This document shows, piece by piece, positions 63,907 to 64,000 of a DNA stretch of 64,000 nucleotides (positions within the stretch are counted from its first letter, which is position 1; each line of letters opens with the position of its first letter). The translations under genes and the position numbers were made by a program. The stretch spans positions 1-64,000 of the forward strand of contig CAZZBB010000052.1 of the NCBI GenBank assembly GCA_964652195.1. The letters run 5' to 3'. The notes below the pieces were generated by a model. It was given only the letters and a program-made list of their open reading frames with translations. It was not told the DNA's origin and searched no databases. This DNA comes from MSPOR6 sp964652195 (lineage in GTDB: Bacteria; Poribacteria; WGA-4E; WGA-3G).

Positions 63907-64000
63907 TTAATATACGGCATCTGTATCGAAAATCTTATCTCCAACAATAGTAGTTGACTCTCCATCGGGGGAGACTTCCCTAAAAAAGCAGGACCGATAC
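63907..64000 (-). CDS. C-terminal fragment of an unidentified protein, cut by the window edge
   Basis: An open frame on the minus strand entering at 64000 reads YRSCFFREVSPDGESTTIVG, then DKIFDTDAVY and stop at 63907-63909. The residue mix looks coding. No family recognised. It would be the gene upstream of trpE. Confidence 0.45.
   Translation of the reverse strand, partial: YRSCFFREVSPDGESTTIVGDKIFDTDAVY

Overview
The window looks like a chromosomal contig of an AT-rich, Gram-negative-type bacterium. The gene style is that of Candidatus Poribacteria or a related sponge/marine PVC-like lineage. Pointers to this are phytanoyl-CoA dioxygenase-family enzymes, Gfo/Idh/MocA and TIM-barrel sugar isomerases, SDRs, LamG and CBM9-like secreted proteins, dockerin-like and NYPNPFNP-type (FlgD/T9SS-like) C-termini, Stf0 sulfotransferase, retropepsin-like protease and ECF-sigma/WD40 fusions. 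WaaA (Kdo transferase) and MurB imply an LPS outer membrane and peptidoglycan. The lineage call is inference from gene content; no rRNA or tRNA gene was seen. Layout: 0.7-5.6 kb holds an oxidoreductase, a pentapeptide-repeat ion channel and a matrixin-TPR protein. 5.7-12.3 kb is envelope and housekeeping (Spy-like protein, murB, folB, two secreted proteins, waaA, trxA). 12.7-16.8 kb is a Tat-exported molybdenum hydroxylase operon closed by a strong terminator. 17-20 kb holds a CopD-like membrane protein, a PhyH dioxygenase, an aldo/keto reductase and an SDR. 20.3-25 kb is a trio of paralogous secreted proteins sharing one ectodomain but carrying different C-terminal modules. 25-31.6 kb is a catabolic-type operon (SDR, isomerase, alpha-helical protein), then CBM9-like and LamG secreted proteins and a second PhyH enzyme. 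31.8-36 kb has sucC, pgk, proS. 36-45.7 kb is a gene-poor accessory stretch with small genes, two toxin-antitoxin loci (one toxin broken by an amber codon), a glycosidase-like gene and many dispersed repeats. 45.8-47.5 kb has sucD and panB. 47.5-60.5 kb carries three paralogous ECF sigma - single TM - WD40 proteins interleaved with a thioredoxin-like protein and a cytosolic trypsin-TPR protein. 60.8-63.8 kb has a Dph6-like ATPase and trpGE. The most interesting part is the sigma-WD40 cluster. Three membrane-spanning proteins join a cytoplasmic ECF sigma factor to a predicted periplasmic 14-blade propeller. All three genes share a bipartite upstream motif with identical 19-nt spacing, which suggests common regulation or autoregulation. 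The middle paralog has lost exactly the region carrying sigma region 4, in frame, while keeping region 2, the TM and a very regular propeller. A duplicated panB 3' end downstream of the third copy shows that the cluster grew by segmental duplication. Other second-look items are a shared C-terminal TWG-x-[LI]-K motif on three unrelated secreted proteins, and families of small palindromic elements (MITE-like and GTAGG hairpins) that have invaded the intergenic space.
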